Assembly: GCA_902591495.1 (NCBI GenBank)
Contig: CACJAW010000001.1
Location: 33,373 to 97,372, forward strand
DNA: 64,000 bases
Origin: an uncultured Pseudohongiella sp.
GTDB taxonomy: Bacteria > Pseudomonadota > Gammaproteobacteria > Pseudomonadales > Pseudohongiellaceae
Direction of reading: 5' to 3'
Below, piece by piece: positions 45,112 through 55,118 of the stretch (position 1 is its first letter; the number at the start of each line of letters is the position of its first letter). The notes below the pieces were generated by a model that worked only from the letters and a program-made list of their open reading frames with translations, was not told the origin of the DNA and ran no database searches. The position numbers were made by a program, and so were the translations under genes.

Positions 45112-47250
45112 TCATTTAGTTAGGAGCCATGAAAAGGGGTTGAGTAATGCTAATAACCGGCTACGCGAGTTTGTATTCAGTTTTATTTCATCTACAACTG
45201 CATTTTCAAAAGCCTGCCATTCTTCTTCATATTCTACTTGTTGTCTTTGCCCTAATGCGAGCGCCAAATGTAATTTGGTAATTTCTGTTATTGAGGGTGC
45301 GACAGAGCATGCTCTCACGGCAAAACGTTCTCGGCTTTCGCCAAACTTCCTATGAACTCCTATGGAGGCCAAGCGATCTAAAATCGCTCTAAAATGCAGG
45401 CGACCTTCTTTATCGCCAGCAAGAAATTTAGGAGCGGATAGGCGATATGCTTTTATTATGTAACCCATAGCTAATATGAAAATCGCAATCAGATAGAGAG
45501 TATTTATGAAAGTAGTGATGTCAAAATAACTACCTCTTTGAGAGTCCATAAATTCTTGAAAGGACTCTTCATTCCTCAACATGTCTCCTAACATCTGTTG
45601 TAAAGAATCTTGTGGGTCAGTAGTCATATCTACTAGGGTTTGTTGGGGTGCGGGATCAATAATCACCCAACCAATATCTTTAAAGTAAACTTCTGGCCAG
45701 GCATGTCCATGAATGGCTTGGATAAGAAGTGCTGACCCGCCCGCTCGATTAGATACTGGTACTGAATATCCGATCCCTACTCGCGCCGGAATACCGACAC
45801 TACGAAAAAGATATGTTGCAGCAAATGAAAAATGCATGCAGTAACCGGTTAAGTCACCAAAAAGAAAAGAGGCGGCAGGATCAGATTCGTAAGCGTGTTG
45901 ATTTTTCAGACTATAGATTCCATTCTGATCCAGATAGGTCTTAATAGTCCAAGCTTTAGCGAATGGATCGTCTTTAAATTCAGGCTTTAACTCAGTAAGT
46001 AATTCTGTAGCCAGAGATTTATAACGATCGTCATCGGGTATTTTCAAGTATTCAGCTAATGTTTGGTCTGACCAGTCTTCGTTACCGGTCTCACGATTTA
46101 ACAAATACTCTAGTTCATACTCAGGGGCGAGAGAATACGTATCATAAGTTCTTTTGAACCTGAGATTGTTAGGATTTGTCCTGTTTTGATAAGTAACAGG
46201 GCTTTCTAGACCAAAGGGGTTTTTATGGGGCACCAACATGCCAACGGTTGTCCTAGTTAATTGGTGCCTCTCCTCACTTGGCGGCGGATCAGATGATTCA
46301 ATCCTGTTCTCCGGAAATCGTTTTATAAGATCAGAATCCATGCCCTCGAAATTAGAATAACTTAACATAGTGCCATTGAACTGAGAGTAGGCTGATTCTC
46401 TAAAGTAGTAAGCGCCATTAAGTGGTTCATAATCATCTCGAAATACAACTACCGCTACCGGTGCTTCTCTATCACTATTTTCGTTCTCGCCATCTCGGAA
46501 TGGGTTCTCGTTTTGTGAGTTCGTGCCAGCTTCACGCCCGGTAAGTCCCATCGAGTCGGTTGATTGAGGAGTCGGTAGTCCAAATAGATTTACATAAAAG
46601 AAGAGAGATAGACACAACGAAGTCAAAATAGAGAAATGATACAAGAGCCGCTTGGCACGTTGCTCGAAGAGAAGGAGTGCCGATAAGGTTAAGACCGCTC
46701 CACAACCGATTATTAATAATATTGTAGAAGGATCAATACCTCTAATTTGTGCAAAATCTCCAATAAAAAAAGGACGATGAATCATACCGTTTCTGTGCGC
46801 GGCAAGAGTAAGGGTAAACGCCGTTGCGACAAATAAAATTTCTAAAATGGTGCCATATTTCTTTCGTACCGCTAGAGTTCTCAGAAACGAGCCGCCTGCG
46901 AAACTTATGGTAAACCATCGAGCAATTTCACCCAGTTGAAATACTATTATCGGTGAAATTGATAACGATAAAAATTTGGTATTCACTAACAACTCAGAGA
47001 GCGTTAATCCAGCTAGAAAAATACCAGCATAGATTGCCAGAAGAACACCAGTACGAATCGATAAAATAGCACTCTGAGTATGCGCCGAATTAATGAGGCG
47101 ACACGCTATTATGCAACCAAGGAAGGCAGCCAGTGATCCGCCGAGTGTTGTCATCGGTATGCTTAATATCCAAAAACTCGCTCCTAAAATTACGGAGTGC
47201 CAAAATTTTTTAATAGAGCAATTGTTCAAATTTTTTTGCAGGGACATCAT
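45112..47250 (-). CDS. Transglutaminase-like membrane protein (DUF3488-type)
   Basis: The 712-aa protein has an N-terminal group of about six membrane helices (residues 15-200), a periplasmic transglutaminase-like domain with catalytic Cys in GDLTGYCMHFSFAATYLFRSVGIPARV (about 460-486), His in HGHAWPEVYFKDIGWV, and Asp in IIDPAPQ, then one more helix near 580-600 and a cytoplasmic tail. This is the usual partner of DUF58 and MoxR in bacteria. The reaction is unknown; cross-linking or peptidase activity at the envelope is likely. Confidence 0.9.
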   Translation of the reverse strand: MMSLQKNLNNCSIKKFWHSVILGASFWILSIPMTTLGGSLAAFLGCIIACRLINSAHTQSAILSIRTGVLLAIYAGIFLAGLTLSELLVNTKFLSLSISPIIVFQLGEIARWFTISFAGGSFLRTLAVRKKYGTILEILFVATAFTLTLAAHRNGMIHRPFFIGDFAQIRGIDPSTILLIIGCGAVLTLSALLLFEQRAKRLLYHFSILTSLCLSLFFYVNLFGLPTPQSTDSMGLTGREAGTNSQNENPFRDGENENSDREAPVAVVVFRDDYEPLNGAYYFRESAYSQFNGTMLSYSNFEGMDSDLIKRFPENRIESSDPPPSEERHQLTRTTVGMLVPHKNPFGLESPVTYQNRTNPNNLRFKRTYDTYSLAPEYELEYLLNRETGNEDWSDQTLAEYLKIPDDDRYKSLATELLTELKPEFKDDPFAKAWTIKTYLDQNGIYSLKNQHAYESDPAASFLFGDLTGYCMHFSFAATYLFRSVGIPARVGIGYSVPVSNRAGGSALLIQAIHGHAWPEVYFKDIGWVIIDPAPQQTLVDMTTDPQDSLQQMLGDMLRNEESFQEFMDSQRGSYFDITTFINTLYLIAIFILAMGYIIKAYRLSAPKFLAGDKEGRLHFRAILDRLASIGVHRKFGESRERFAVRACSVAPSITEITKLHLALALGQRQQVEYEEEWQAFENAVVDEIKLNTNSRSRLLALLNPFSWLLTK

Positions 47251-47279
47251 TTAAATCTCAGCGGCTATTTATGGCTATG

Positions 47280-48605
47280 CTATCCAATTCTCCTTAAAAG
47301 GTGATCAAATCCTTGGCCAGACTGCCTGTCAATTACAATTACAGATTCTGCTCGTTGTTTTAGTTCGGTCAACAATCGTAGGATATCGCTTTTTGGACTA
47401 CTACCGTTTCCTTCGTTCATGGAATATTTATCTTGTTTAAAAAGAAGATTCTCCCATATTTTTCGTTCTTTTACTCCTTTAAAACCGTCCGTTGCTAACA
47501 CTATCGAGAAGCCATTTGGTAAGGAGCTAACTGTATCTAATACTTTTGGTAGCCAGGGAGCGATCTCCGCCGCTGCAAAAATAATACAATAAGTTGAAGA
47601 TTTGCCTGTGGCAAACCGGAGAAATTTGTCCAGGCCATACTCATGGGGCACCTCGATAGCTCTTGATTTTGCTACTGCATCTAGCGCACTTTTTAAATCT
47701 TGGCAGGGGTGATCACATCCATCCGCCCCGAAGGTCCAATCCTTGCCTAGAGCTCCGGTCTCAAGAGACATTCTTGCTATTGCTGCGGCTGCTTCATCTT
47801 GGTCGCTACTGATCAAGTAGGCTACCGTTTGAGTATCTTGTAACACGCTTTTCTCTGCTAATCGCACATTTAGTTGGCGTGTTTTAGCGTAAACTTTCCA
47901 CATCACATCACGAATTGAATCTCCAGGGACATACCGCCGGATTTCCATTCGATCACCCTCTGGTTTTCCGGAGGGATTAGATAAACCATCTTCAGCACTT
48001 AGAGAACGAAGCTGGGGTATAGCTCTTAATGTATTGGTTTGTGGGAGAGCTGTAAAATTTAGCGTTTGTTTTTGAATCCAGGAGTAACTGCAAAACCCAA
48101 GCACGTCAGAGAGAGAAAATTTGCGGATTACATGATTTATTTTACAACGCTTATTGGGGATAATTTCTTCTGATAGAGCAGCTCCTTTGTTAGCTCTGAT
48201 TCGCGTCTCTATTTCATCGGGGTATATGAATTTCCATTTGAGTTTTACTAGAGGGAGGAGTCTTATGGGAGTAACCCTGAAACCGGTTTCATTTGGGAAT
48301 CCTACTTCTACCGATACAGAGTCGCCATTTTTCGCTTGGTCTATTTTACCTCCAATTTTTTTCTGAATGATGAGCCCGCCTATCATTACACAAAAAAGAC
48401 AAAAAATTAAAATCACAAGTGCGCAGATTGCAAGTGCGAATATAACTAAGTCCATTGAGTCATACCCAAAAATTTTAAGAGAAGTCGTTGAGATTAGTAG
48501 GACTATATTTCCCTGCAGGGTGAGTGGGTAAGATCCAGAAATTGTGTGTGAGATTTTCCCGATTATGGGCAGCTTCTCAAATATAGCTCGATGCTCTCTT
48601 AACAT
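47280..48605 (-). CDS. DUF58-domain membrane protein
   Basis: The 441-aa product has two N-terminal helices (about residues 27-45 and 52-80), then a soluble region carrying the DUF58 signature EIRRYVPGDSIRDVMWKVYAKTRQLNVRLAEKS (about 223-255, with PGD and W conserved). DUF58 proteins are integrin-I-like and are chaperoned by MoxR. It is the first gene of a four-gene set with the transglutaminase (29 nt apart), MoxR and TPR genes. The specific role is unknown. Confidence 0.88.
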   Translation of the reverse strand: MLREHRAIFEKLPIIGKISHTISGSYPLTLQGNIVLLISTTSLKIFGYDSMDLVIFALAICALVILIFCLFCVMIGGLIIQKKIGGKIDQAKNGDSVSVEVGFPNETGFRVTPIRLLPLVKLKWKFIYPDEIETRIRANKGAALSEEIIPNKRCKINHVIRKFSLSDVLGFCSYSWIQKQTLNFTALPQTNTLRAIPQLRSLSAEDGLSNPSGKPEGDRMEIRRYVPGDSIRDVMWKVYAKTRQLNVRLAEKSVLQDTQTVAYLISSDQDEAAAAIARMSLETGALGKDWTFGADGCDHPCQDLKSALDAVAKSRAIEVPHEYGLDKFLRFATGKSSTYCIIFAAAEIAPWLPKVLDTVSSLPNGFSIVLATDGFKGVKERKIWENLLFKQDKYSMNEGNGSSPKSDILRLLTELKQRAESVIVIDRQSGQGFDHLLRRIG

Positions 48606-48695
48606 TTAAGCTGAAATTCCATTATTTATCGCTGACAAAATGGAGGCTAGCTCTCGATTTTATGAATATCGCGACACAAGCTGTTTAGAACTGAA

Positions 48696-50633
48696 TTATT
48701 TATTCACTCGATTCTCAATAAGCTGCTCAACAACTGTGGGATCTGCGAGCGTCGTGGTATCACCAAGATTTTCAAGTTCATTTGCCGCTACCTTGCGGAG
48801 AATTCGTCTCATAATTTTCCCAGATCTGGTTTTTGGTAGGCCTGGAGCAAATTGTATAATTTCAGGTTTGGCAAATGCACCGATATCTTTTCCCACAAAG
48901 GCGATCAATTCTTTACGCAGAGTTTCATTGGCTTCTACTCCAGACATAAGAGTCACGTAAGCATATATTCCCTGACCTTTGATATCATGTGGGTACCCAA
49001 CAACAGCGGCCTCAGCGACATCACTGTGAAGAACCAATGAACTTTCAATTTCAGCTGTACCTAAACGATGTCCAGAAACATTGATAACATCATCTACTCT
49101 ACCAGTTACCCAGTAAAAACCGTCTTCATCTCTTCGAGCACTATCGCCTGTGAAGTAATACCCAGGGTAAGCTGAGAAATAAGTATCTATACAGCGCTTA
49201 TGGTCGCCAAAAACTGTCCGGATCTGACTGGGCCAGGACTCCTTGATTACAAGATTTCCAGTTGCAGCGCCAGTTATTTCATCTCCATTACTGTCAACAA
49301 GAGCTGGATTTACTCCAAAAAACGGTAAAGTTGCTGAACCTGGCTTTAAATCTGTAACACCTGGCAATGGTGTGATCATTATGGATCCCGTTTCTGTCTG
49401 CCACCAGGTGTCAACGATAGGGCAACGACCATCTCCGATGACTCTGTAGTACCATTCCCATGCCTCGGGGTTTATGGGTTCACCAACTGACCCTAGAAGT
49501 CGAAGGGAACTGCGAGATGTCGCTTTGACCGGCTCGTTGCCAACTGCCATCAGAGCTCGAATTGCAGTCGGTGCAGTGTAGAAAATGTTGACCTGATGCT
49601 TGTCGACTACTTGCCAAAATCGGGATGCATCTGGGTAGGTGGGTACACCCTCAAACATAAGAGTTGTCGCAGCATTTGCTAACGGACCATAGACTATATA
49701 AGAATGCCCAGTTACCCATCCTACATCGGCCGTACACCAATAAATATCGCCAGGATGATAGTCGAATACATATTTGTGAGTAATAGCGGCTCCCAAAAGA
49801 TAGCCTGCGGTTGTATGAAGGACGCCCTTGGGCTTTCCAGTTGAGCCTGACGTGTAGAGTATAAAAAGTGGATCCTCGGCATCCATTAGTTCGGGTTCAC
49901 ATACTTCGCTTACTGACTCGATTGCTTTGTAATAGCAAACATCCCTTGAATCAACCCATCCAACTTTCGCATTGGTCCGTCGAACAACAAGAACAGAGTG
50001 AACATTTGGACAGCTTTTTAAAGCGATATCTACATTCTCTTTTAGTGGAATTAGCCTACCTCCACGAATCCCTTCATCAGCGGTTATTACGGTTTGACAA
50101 TCTGAGTCGAGAATACGGTCTTTAATGGAGTCTGGTGAGAATCCACCAAAGACAACGGAGTGAATTGCTCCTATTCTCGCGCAGGCCAGCATTGCGTAGG
50201 CGGCCTCAGGTACCATAGGCATATAAACGCATACACGGTCGCCTTTTTTTACCCCACGACTTTTTAATACGTTTGCAAACTTACAAACTTTTTTATGCAA
50301 TTCACTATAAGTAATTTTTGCATCATCTTCAGGCTCGTCACCTTCCCAAATTATGGCTATTTGATCTCCATGAGCGTCAAGATGCCTGTCAATGCAATTA
50401 TAAGAAACATTTAATTTTGCGTTTGGGAACCATTGGTTGTTTGCGTCTTTAAAGTTGCCTCGCTTAACCTGTTCCCATGGTTCGTGCCAGCTCAATAACT
50501 CTTCCGCCTGCTCTGACCAGAACTCCTCCGGGAATTCAATCGACTTTTTATAAAGCCTCTCATAGCTTTCACGATTGAGATGACTATTATTCAACCCAAG
50601 TTCGGCAACAGGATATATTTTTTCCTGTGACAT
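48696..50633 (-). CDS. acs: Acetyl-CoA synthetase
   Basis: The 645-aa enzyme activates acetate to acetyl-CoA. Signatures: [22 protein letters not shown] (about 261-282), [16 protein letters not shown] (about 414-429), [39 protein letters not shown] (about 497-535), and the regulatory lysine in [14 protein letters not shown] (about 609). The N-terminal ACS domain ([12 protein letters not shown]) is complete. In Pseudomonas acs lies in the same neighbourhood, under CbrAB/crc control. Here panC is directly upstream. Confidence 0.96.
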   Translation of the reverse strand: MSQEKIYPVAELGLNNSHLNRESYERLYKKSIEFPEEFWSEQAEELLSWHEPWEQVKRGNFKDANNQWFPNAKLNVSYNCIDRHLDAHGDQIAIIWEGDEPEDDAKITYSELHKKVCKFANVLKSRGVKKGDRVCVYMPMVPEAAYAMLACARIGAIHSVVFGGFSPDSIKDRILDSDCQTVITADEGIRGGRLIPLKENVDIALKSCPNVHSVLVVRRTNAKVGWVDSRDVCYYKAIESVSEVCEPELMDAEDPLFILYTSGSTGKPKGVLHTTAGYLLGAAITHKYVFDYHPGDIYWCTADVGWVTGHSYIVYGPLANAATTLMFEGVPTYPDASRFWQVVDKHQVNIFYTAPTAIRALMAVGNEPVKATSRSSLRLLGSVGEPINPEAWEWYYRVIGDGRCPIVDTWWQTETGSIMITPLPGVTDLKPGSATLPFFGVNPALVDSNGDEITGAATGNLVIKESWPSQIRTVFGDHKRCIDTYFSAYPGYYFTGDSARRDEDGFYWVTGRVDDVINVSGHRLGTAEIESSLVLHSDVAEAAVVGYPHDIKGQGIYAYVTLMSGVEANETLRKELIAFVGKDIGAFAKPEIIQFAPGLPKTRSGKIMRRILRKVAANELENLGDTTTLADPTVVEQLIENRVNK

Positions 50634-50731
50634 AGGAATTTCCTTTGTTTACGTCTGTATGTCAGTATTATGGTGTAGAAAAATTTCTTAAGTGACCTTC
50701 AGATGAGGTCAGTATGCACCAAACCTAATTG

Positions 50732-51601
50732 CTACTCAATTGCTTCATGATCTGCTAAAGATATTCGAATATTATCGATTAATCTAACTGATCCTAAAGT
50801 TGCTGCTACTAATATTATTAAGTTAGGATCTTCTGGGGTGGCAGATTTAAGCGATTCCGAGTTGCGAATTACAAAATATTCGGGAGTTAGTCCAGCGGCA
50901 AGCAATTCTTGGTGAGCAAGCTTTTCAAGGTCCTGAAACTTTGCTTCGCTAAGGTATATACGTTTCGCAGTTTTTTGCAAAGAATGATAAATTTGTCGTG
51001 CTTTTTGTAGTTCGTGATCAGATAGAAAACCATTTCTGGAGCTGAGAGCCAGGCCGTCAGAATCTCTGACTATCTCCAAGCCAACGATTCGAGTATCAAT
51101 CATTAAGTCTTTGGTCATTTTCTTGACGATTAAGTACTGCTGATAATCCTTCAATCCAAAATATGCGTTATCAGGATGTACTATGTTGAGTAGTTTCGTG
51201 ACTACTGTGCATACCCCTTCAAAGTGACCTGGCCTTTCTAAACCACATAATATATCCGATAGGCCCGGCACTTTTACTTGAGTATGAGGATAAAGGGTTT
51301 CAGGATAGAATTCTTGAGTGGTTGGTATAAACAAAAAGTCACAACCACACGCAAGGAGTTTTTCTTTATCCTCTTCAATGGTTCGAGGGTAGGTTTCTAA
51401 ATCTTCATTAGGATTGAATTGCAGAGGGTTAACAAAAATTGAAACAACTGTGTAATCATTCTTTTTTAGAGACTCTTTAACAAGATTTATATGGCCATCA
51501 TGCAGATTTCCCATTGTTGGCACTAAACCAATCGTTTTACCAGCTTTTTTGAGGAGCTCAAGACTCGTTCTGAGTTCGTTAATGTTACTCGTAGAGTTCA
51601 T
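50732..51601 (-). CDS. panC: Pantothenate synthetase
   Basis: The 289-aa enzyme joins pantoate and beta-alanine with ATP in coenzyme A synthesis. Motifs: GLVPTMGNLHDGHINLV (HxGH signature, about 25-41), FVNPLQFNPNEDLETYPRT, GHFEGVCTVVTKLLNIV and DNAYFGLKDYQQYLIV, then IVRDSDGLALSSRNGFLS (about 180-197). It follows panB by 19 nt on the same strand. panD, which usually completes the cluster and makes beta-alanine, is absent here. Confidence 0.97.
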   Translation of the reverse strand: MNSTSNINELRTSLELLKKAGKTIGLVPTMGNLHDGHINLVKESLKKNDYTVVSIFVNPLQFNPNEDLETYPRTIEEDKEKLLACGCDFLFIPTTQEFYPETLYPHTQVKVPGLSDILCGLERPGHFEGVCTVVTKLLNIVHPDNAYFGLKDYQQYLIVKKMTKDLMIDTRIVGLEIVRDSDGLALSSRNGFLSDHELQKARQIYHSLQKTAKRIYLSEAKFQDLEKLAHQELLAAGLTPEYFVIRNSESLKSATPEDPNLIILVAATLGSVRLIDNIRISLADHEAIE

Positions 51602-51620
51602 AATCAGGATTTAATGTTAT

Positions 51621-52433
51621 TTAGTTGAAGCAGTGCTCTTCAGAAGGAAATGATTTTGTTTTAACAGCATTAACGTATGCTTCAATGGCCTGAAAAATAC
51701 TGTTATTACCTTCAACTAAAAAATTTTTGACAAATTTTGGAGTTATCGGAGATACACCTAGCACATCATGAAGGACCATGATTTGAGCATTGGTGTCGGG
51801 TCCTGCTCCGATGCCGATAACAGGAATTTTTAATAACCCGGTAATTTTTTTAGCAAGAGCTCTTGGAACGCACTCAAGGAGCAAGATGTTGGCGCCCGCC
51901 TCTTGAAGCATGAGAGCTTCATCGATAATTAACTGTGCGTGATTTGTGTCTCTACCTTGTACGTGAAAGCCACCAATCCGGTTAACACTCTGAGGGGTTA
52001 GGCCCATATGGGCACACACAGGTATGCCTCTCTCTGTTAATAATTTGGTTGTGTTTGAGATCCACGCACCGCCCTCAAGCTTTACAACATGTGCTCCAGC
52101 CCGCATTAAAGACGCGGCATTCTCTAATGTTTGAGTTTCAGAGGCATAGCTCATGAAGGGAAGGTCGGCCATGATCAGCGAGCCCTTGTTGCCGCGTTTC
52201 ACACATCTCGTATGATAAATCATGTCGGTCATCGTGACAGGTAGTGTGCTGTCATGACCTTGAAGCACCATGCCTAAGGAATCTCCTACAAGAATTACTT
52301 CTACCCCAGCCTCACTTAATATAGAGGAAAAACAAGCATCATATGCTGTAAGGCATGCAAATTTTTCCTCGTTCTCCTTAAATTTTTGTAAGGATCTCAA
52401 GGTGATAGTTGAAGAAGCATTTTGAGTACTCAT
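51621..52433 (-). CDS. panB: 3-methyl-2-oxobutanoate hydroxymethyltransferase
   Basis: This 270-aa TIM-barrel enzyme transfers a hydroxymethyl group from methylene-tetrahydrofolate to alpha-ketoisovalerate. Diagnostic text: [44 protein letters not shown] (about 27-70), [22 protein letters not shown] and [20 protein letters not shown]. The frame continues to a GTG at 52493, but the ATG at 52433 gives the usual length and has CGGA nearby. It lies between the deoxynucleoside kinase and panC. Confidence 0.96.
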   Translation of the reverse strand: MSTQNASSTITLRSLQKFKENEEKFACLTAYDACFSSILSEAGVEVILVGDSLGMVLQGHDSTLPVTMTDMIYHTRCVKRGNKGSLIMADLPFMSYASETQTLENAASLMRAGAHVVKLEGGAWISNTTKLLTERGIPVCAHMGLTPQSVNRIGGFHVQGRDTNHAQLIIDEALMLQEAGANILLLECVPRALAKKITGLLKIPVIGIGAGPDTNAQIMVLHDVLGVSPITPKFVKNFLVEGNNSIFQAIEAYVNAVKTKSFPSEEHCFN

Positions 52434-52518
52434 AATCCGAAGTCTAATGGAAAATGACTCCGAAAGATATCGGTTGATTGTTGAGCTATGCACTCTGTAT
52501 GTTTTAAAGTCTAAGGAC

Positions 52519-53190
52519 TCAGATGAAGGAAAGGCTAGGATTTAAAAAATTGGTTCCTGTTGGATTAGAGGCGATATAGTCGACTAAGTGTTGATAATCT
52601 TTGTCGTCAGAAACTAAATTTATTTCTGACGTATTAATAATCAAAAGAGGGGACTTGGTGTAATAGTGGAAAAACTCAGTATAAGCAGCGCTAAGGTTTT
52701 CTATATACTCACGCTCAATAACTTGTTCAGCTGGAATCCCTCTTTTTTTTATTCGGTCTATTAAAATTTCAGTTGGGGCTTGTAGATAGATCACTAAATT
52801 AGGTATTGGTGCATCAACAGTTAAATGTTTGAACACATTTATATACAATGCATATTCATCTGAATCTAAGTTTTCTTTCGCAAATAGGCGGTCCTTATCG
52901 ATCAACCAATCTGCGATACGAAGCGGTTGAAACATGTCCTCTTGACGTAATTCTCGAAGTTGCTGAGCGCGTTGGAGAAGAAAAAATAGCTGAGTTGAAA
53001 GCGCATGTTGTTTAGGGTCTTTATAAAATCGATCTAAAAATGGGTTTTCCTCACTGTTTTCTAGGAGTAATTCATAGTCGAAAGATTCTGCTAATCTTTT
53101 GCTTAGGCTTGTTTTACCTACGCCGATCGGGCCCTCCACAGCAATATATTTGGGTGGGGATTGATTATTTAATGCTCTAATTTTGGACAT
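52519..53190 (-). CDS. Deoxynucleoside kinase (dAK/dGK family)
   Basis: The 223-aa kinase phosphorylates deoxynucleosides for salvage. Visible: P-loop [19 protein letters not shown] (about 18-36), the [14 protein letters not shown] segment, the [16 protein letters not shown] part with DR (about 93-108), and the lid [21 protein letters not shown]. Family: bacterial deoxyadenosine/deoxyguanosine kinase. It occupies the place of folK in the Pseudomonas pcnB-folK-panB order. ATG overlaps the pcnB stop by 1 nt (TAATG). Confidence 0.9.
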   Translation of the reverse strand: MSKIRALNNQSPPKYIAVEGPIGVGKTSLSKRLAESFDYELLLENSEENPFLDRFYKDPKQHALSTQLFFLLQRAQQLRELRQEDMFQPLRIADWLIDKDRLFAKENLDSDEYALYINVFKHLTVDAPIPNLVIYLQAPTEILIDRIKKRGIPAEQVIEREYIENLSAAYTEFFHYYTKSPLLIINTSEINLVSDDKDYQHLVDYIASNPTGTNFLNPSLSFI

Positions 53191-54548
53191 TAATTTCCTG
53201 GATGATTGTGATTCGAAGATTTTCTCTTGCTAGCAAATCGCTTCTTCTTTTTGCTTCTTGATAAGATCAGTTTTTTTCTCTCGGGTTCATTGCTTTCTTG
53301 GAATTTCGTCCACCATTGTCCCAGTCCTTTGAGCTCTTCCCCAGATTCTTCTCTAAGTAAAAGAAAATCATAGGCTGCACGAAATCTGCTATTACAAAAT
53401 ACAGTTTCCATACTCTTTTTGGAGCGACTTGCCAATTTACTCTGTAGTAGCCAGATTTCCTTTGTGGCTAGTGTAAACCGTCGGGGTATGGCCGTATATC
53501 CAAGTTGTTCATTTATAGCGAATTGAGCTGATTTTTCAAAAGCTAACTGAGGGGCAAGCCCAAGATTTTTGCTCTCCGCTAAGTGCATCTTAAATACTGG
53601 CCACAATAGTGCCGCGAATAAAAAAGACGGCGTGACTGATTTATTTTCATTTAAGCGCTGGTCAGTCTTTTCTAGAGCCAGTTCGACAAGTTTAGTTGAG
53701 CTATTATCGGCTTCTGACAGGGCCTCTAATGTGGGCGAAAAAAGAAATGTTCCTAGTTGGAATTCTCGTAGCATGGCGAATGTTTTAACGGCATAACCTC
53801 CAGTCATAAGCTTTATGGTCTCATCGAAAAGACGAGCAGATGAGATAGAGTCAAGGAGATAAGCAAGTTCGTCGATTGGCTTTTTCGTGTTTTCTTCAAT
53901 ACTGAACCCCAATTTAGCGGAAAACCGAATTGCTCGGAGCATTCGAACTGGGTCTTCTTTATATCTCTCTTTTGGATCTCCAATAATTCGAATTTTTCTG
54001 GATTTTAAATCCTGCAGCCCGCGATTAAAGTCGAGTAAGCGAAATCCATCGGTTGTATAATAAAGCGCATTAACTGTGAAATCTCGACGCTTTGCGTCTT
54101 CGTCAATATTTCCGTAGACATTATCTCTCAAGATCATACCTTCTTCCGAATGAACTGAATCTCGTTCTCGATCTTCTTTGAAAGTAAGATTTTCTGTAAT
54201 TTCACTTATTGGGTGGTGATCAGCTCGGAATGTTGTGACCTCTATGATTTCCTTGCCAAATCTGATGTGCACAATCCTGAAGCGTCGACCAATTACACGA
54301 GCGTTATTAAATAGGACCTTTATTTCTGCTGGTTTAGCATTGGTTGCGATATCAAAGTCCTTTGGTTTTTTGCCCAGCAAAAGATCTCGGACGCCACCTC
54401 CAACTATATAAGCCTGGTAACCCGCTTTCAAAAGTCTGTATAAAACTTTTAATGCATTCGGTGAAATATCTTTACGAGAAATAGTATGACTATCTCGAGG
54501 AACTATGTCAGCATTTTCTATGCCGGGGACATCTAATTCGGAATTCAT
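53190..54548 (-). CDS. pcnB: Poly(A) polymerase I
   Basis: The 452-aa enzyme adds 3' poly(A) tails that mark RNA for decay. Nucleotidyltransferase motif: YIVGGGVRDLLLGKKPKDFDIATNAKP (about 41-67, DFD metal site) and RRFRIVHIRFGKEIIEVTTFRA; then RRDFTVNALYY, RKIRIIGDPKERYKEDPVRMLRAIRFSAKLGF (about 198-229) distinguish it from CCA-adding enzymes. The C-terminus is very basic (KKKKRFASKRK), as in PcnB. It is downstream of the sRNA candidate and cbrB, the same neighbourhood as in Pseudomonas. Confidence 0.95.
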   Translation of the reverse strand: MNSELDVPGIENADIVPRDSHTISRKDISPNALKVLYRLLKAGYQAYIVGGGVRDLLLGKKPKDFDIATNAKPAEIKVLFNNARVIGRRFRIVHIRFGKEIIEVTTFRADHHPISEITENLTFKEDRERDSVHSEEGMILRDNVYGNIDEDAKRRDFTVNALYYTTDGFRLLDFNRGLQDLKSRKIRIIGDPKERYKEDPVRMLRAIRFSAKLGFSIEENTKKPIDELAYLLDSISSARLFDETIKLMTGGYAVKTFAMLREFQLGTFLFSPTLEALSEADNSSTKLVELALEKTDQRLNENKSVTPSFLFAALLWPVFKMHLAESKNLGLAPQLAFEKSAQFAINEQLGYTAIPRRFTLATKEIWLLQSKLASRSKKSMETVFCNSRFRAAYDFLLLREESGEELKGLGQWWTKFQESNEPERKKLILSRSKKKKRFASKRKSSNHNHPGN

Positions 54549-54668
54549 GTATTGAAATGCGTAGTTGATTTAATTTTTAAGTTGGGAGGCGACGGATAGT
54601 AAAGTTAACTTGCACAGGTCACGCTTTTAGTATTTGAATAAATGCACTAAATCTTTTATGTCCTCAGA

Positions 54669-54696
54669 AAACAAAAAAGGGGCTAAATCACCCCTC
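54669..54696 (-). terminator. Intrinsic terminator of the CrcZ-like RNA
   Basis: On the minus strand AGGGGT and GCCCCT pair around a 6-nt loop (54690-54695 with 54678-54683) and are followed by six T's, a G and four more T's. This is a canonical Rho-independent terminator, 124 nt before the pcnB start codon, and would separate the sRNA from pcnB transcription. Confidence 0.8.
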
Positions 54697-54901
54697 ACTC
54701 TGCCATGGATTGCAGCAAAATTTATTATATATTTTCCTAAGGAGGCCAAATGGGCTACCCGAATCGATAAGGCGGTATTTTTGACACTGGAAGTAAACTT
54801 ATTCCCAAAAGACAAAGTCCACCTTTTTTTTTAATGCACCTTAGTTTGCTGTGCTATTTTTATTTTTATCAGGTTTTATTATTGTTGTTTATTGTTATTG
54901 T
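54673..54901 (-). ncRNA. Candidate CrcZ-like Hfq/Crc-titrating small RNA
   Basis: The 570-nt gap between cbrB and pcnB (54549-55118) encodes no convincing protein. On the minus strand a perfect TATAAT box predicts a start near 54901, and the RNA would end at the terminator at about 54673, giving about 229 nt. The first 50 nt are a run of AANAANAA-type units (AACAATAA, AACAACAA, AATAATAA, AAAAATAA), the pattern to which Hfq with Crc binds in Pseudomonas CrcZ/CrcY. Position, strand, motif and terminator agree with CrcZ, which lies between cbrB and pcnB in Pseudomonas. Length is shorter than the roughly 400 nt there. The rest of the gap, 54914-55118, includes a GATTG/CAATC half-site pair at 55063-55074 that might bind a regulator. 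Confidence 0.7.
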
Positions 54902-54907
54902 TTAACC

Positions 54908-54937
54908 ATTATAAATATGAGGAAAAAAGTTAGTAAA
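54908..54937 (-). promoter_or_regulatory. Sigma-70-type promoter of the CrcZ-like RNA
   Basis: Minus strand: TTTACT (54932-54937) as -35, an 18-nt spacer and a consensus TATAAT (54908-54913) as -10. The predicted start is near 54901. I looked through the minus strand from 55118 to 54841 for a sigma-54 -24/-12 element (GG-N10-GC) and found none, although CrcZ in Pseudomonas uses one. Confidence 0.65.
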
Positions 54938-55118
54938 CAATTTTTTTTGTGATTTACTGTTTATTTCTCTTTGTTACGTATTTTCACCTTTTAATGTATC
55001 GAAAAGTAGCATTCAGGGTTTTGGCGTTAAGCTTTATCTAATCTTGGTTAAATTTGTTTAAAGATTGGTCAATCAATCAACTCCCAGGATTTTGTTGCAT
55101 TATTAGAAAGTCTGTCAT

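Noticed and set aside
54627..54834. Overlapping 62- and 66-codon frames on both strands in the cbrB-pcnB gap
   Set aside because: Neither has a good ribosome site or family resemblance; they overlap the predicted sRNA and its terminator, which explain the sequence better.
54841..55118. A sigma-54 promoter for the CrcZ-like RNA
   Set aside because: No GG-N10-GC arrangement was found on the minus strand in this stretch; a sigma-70 type box fits instead.
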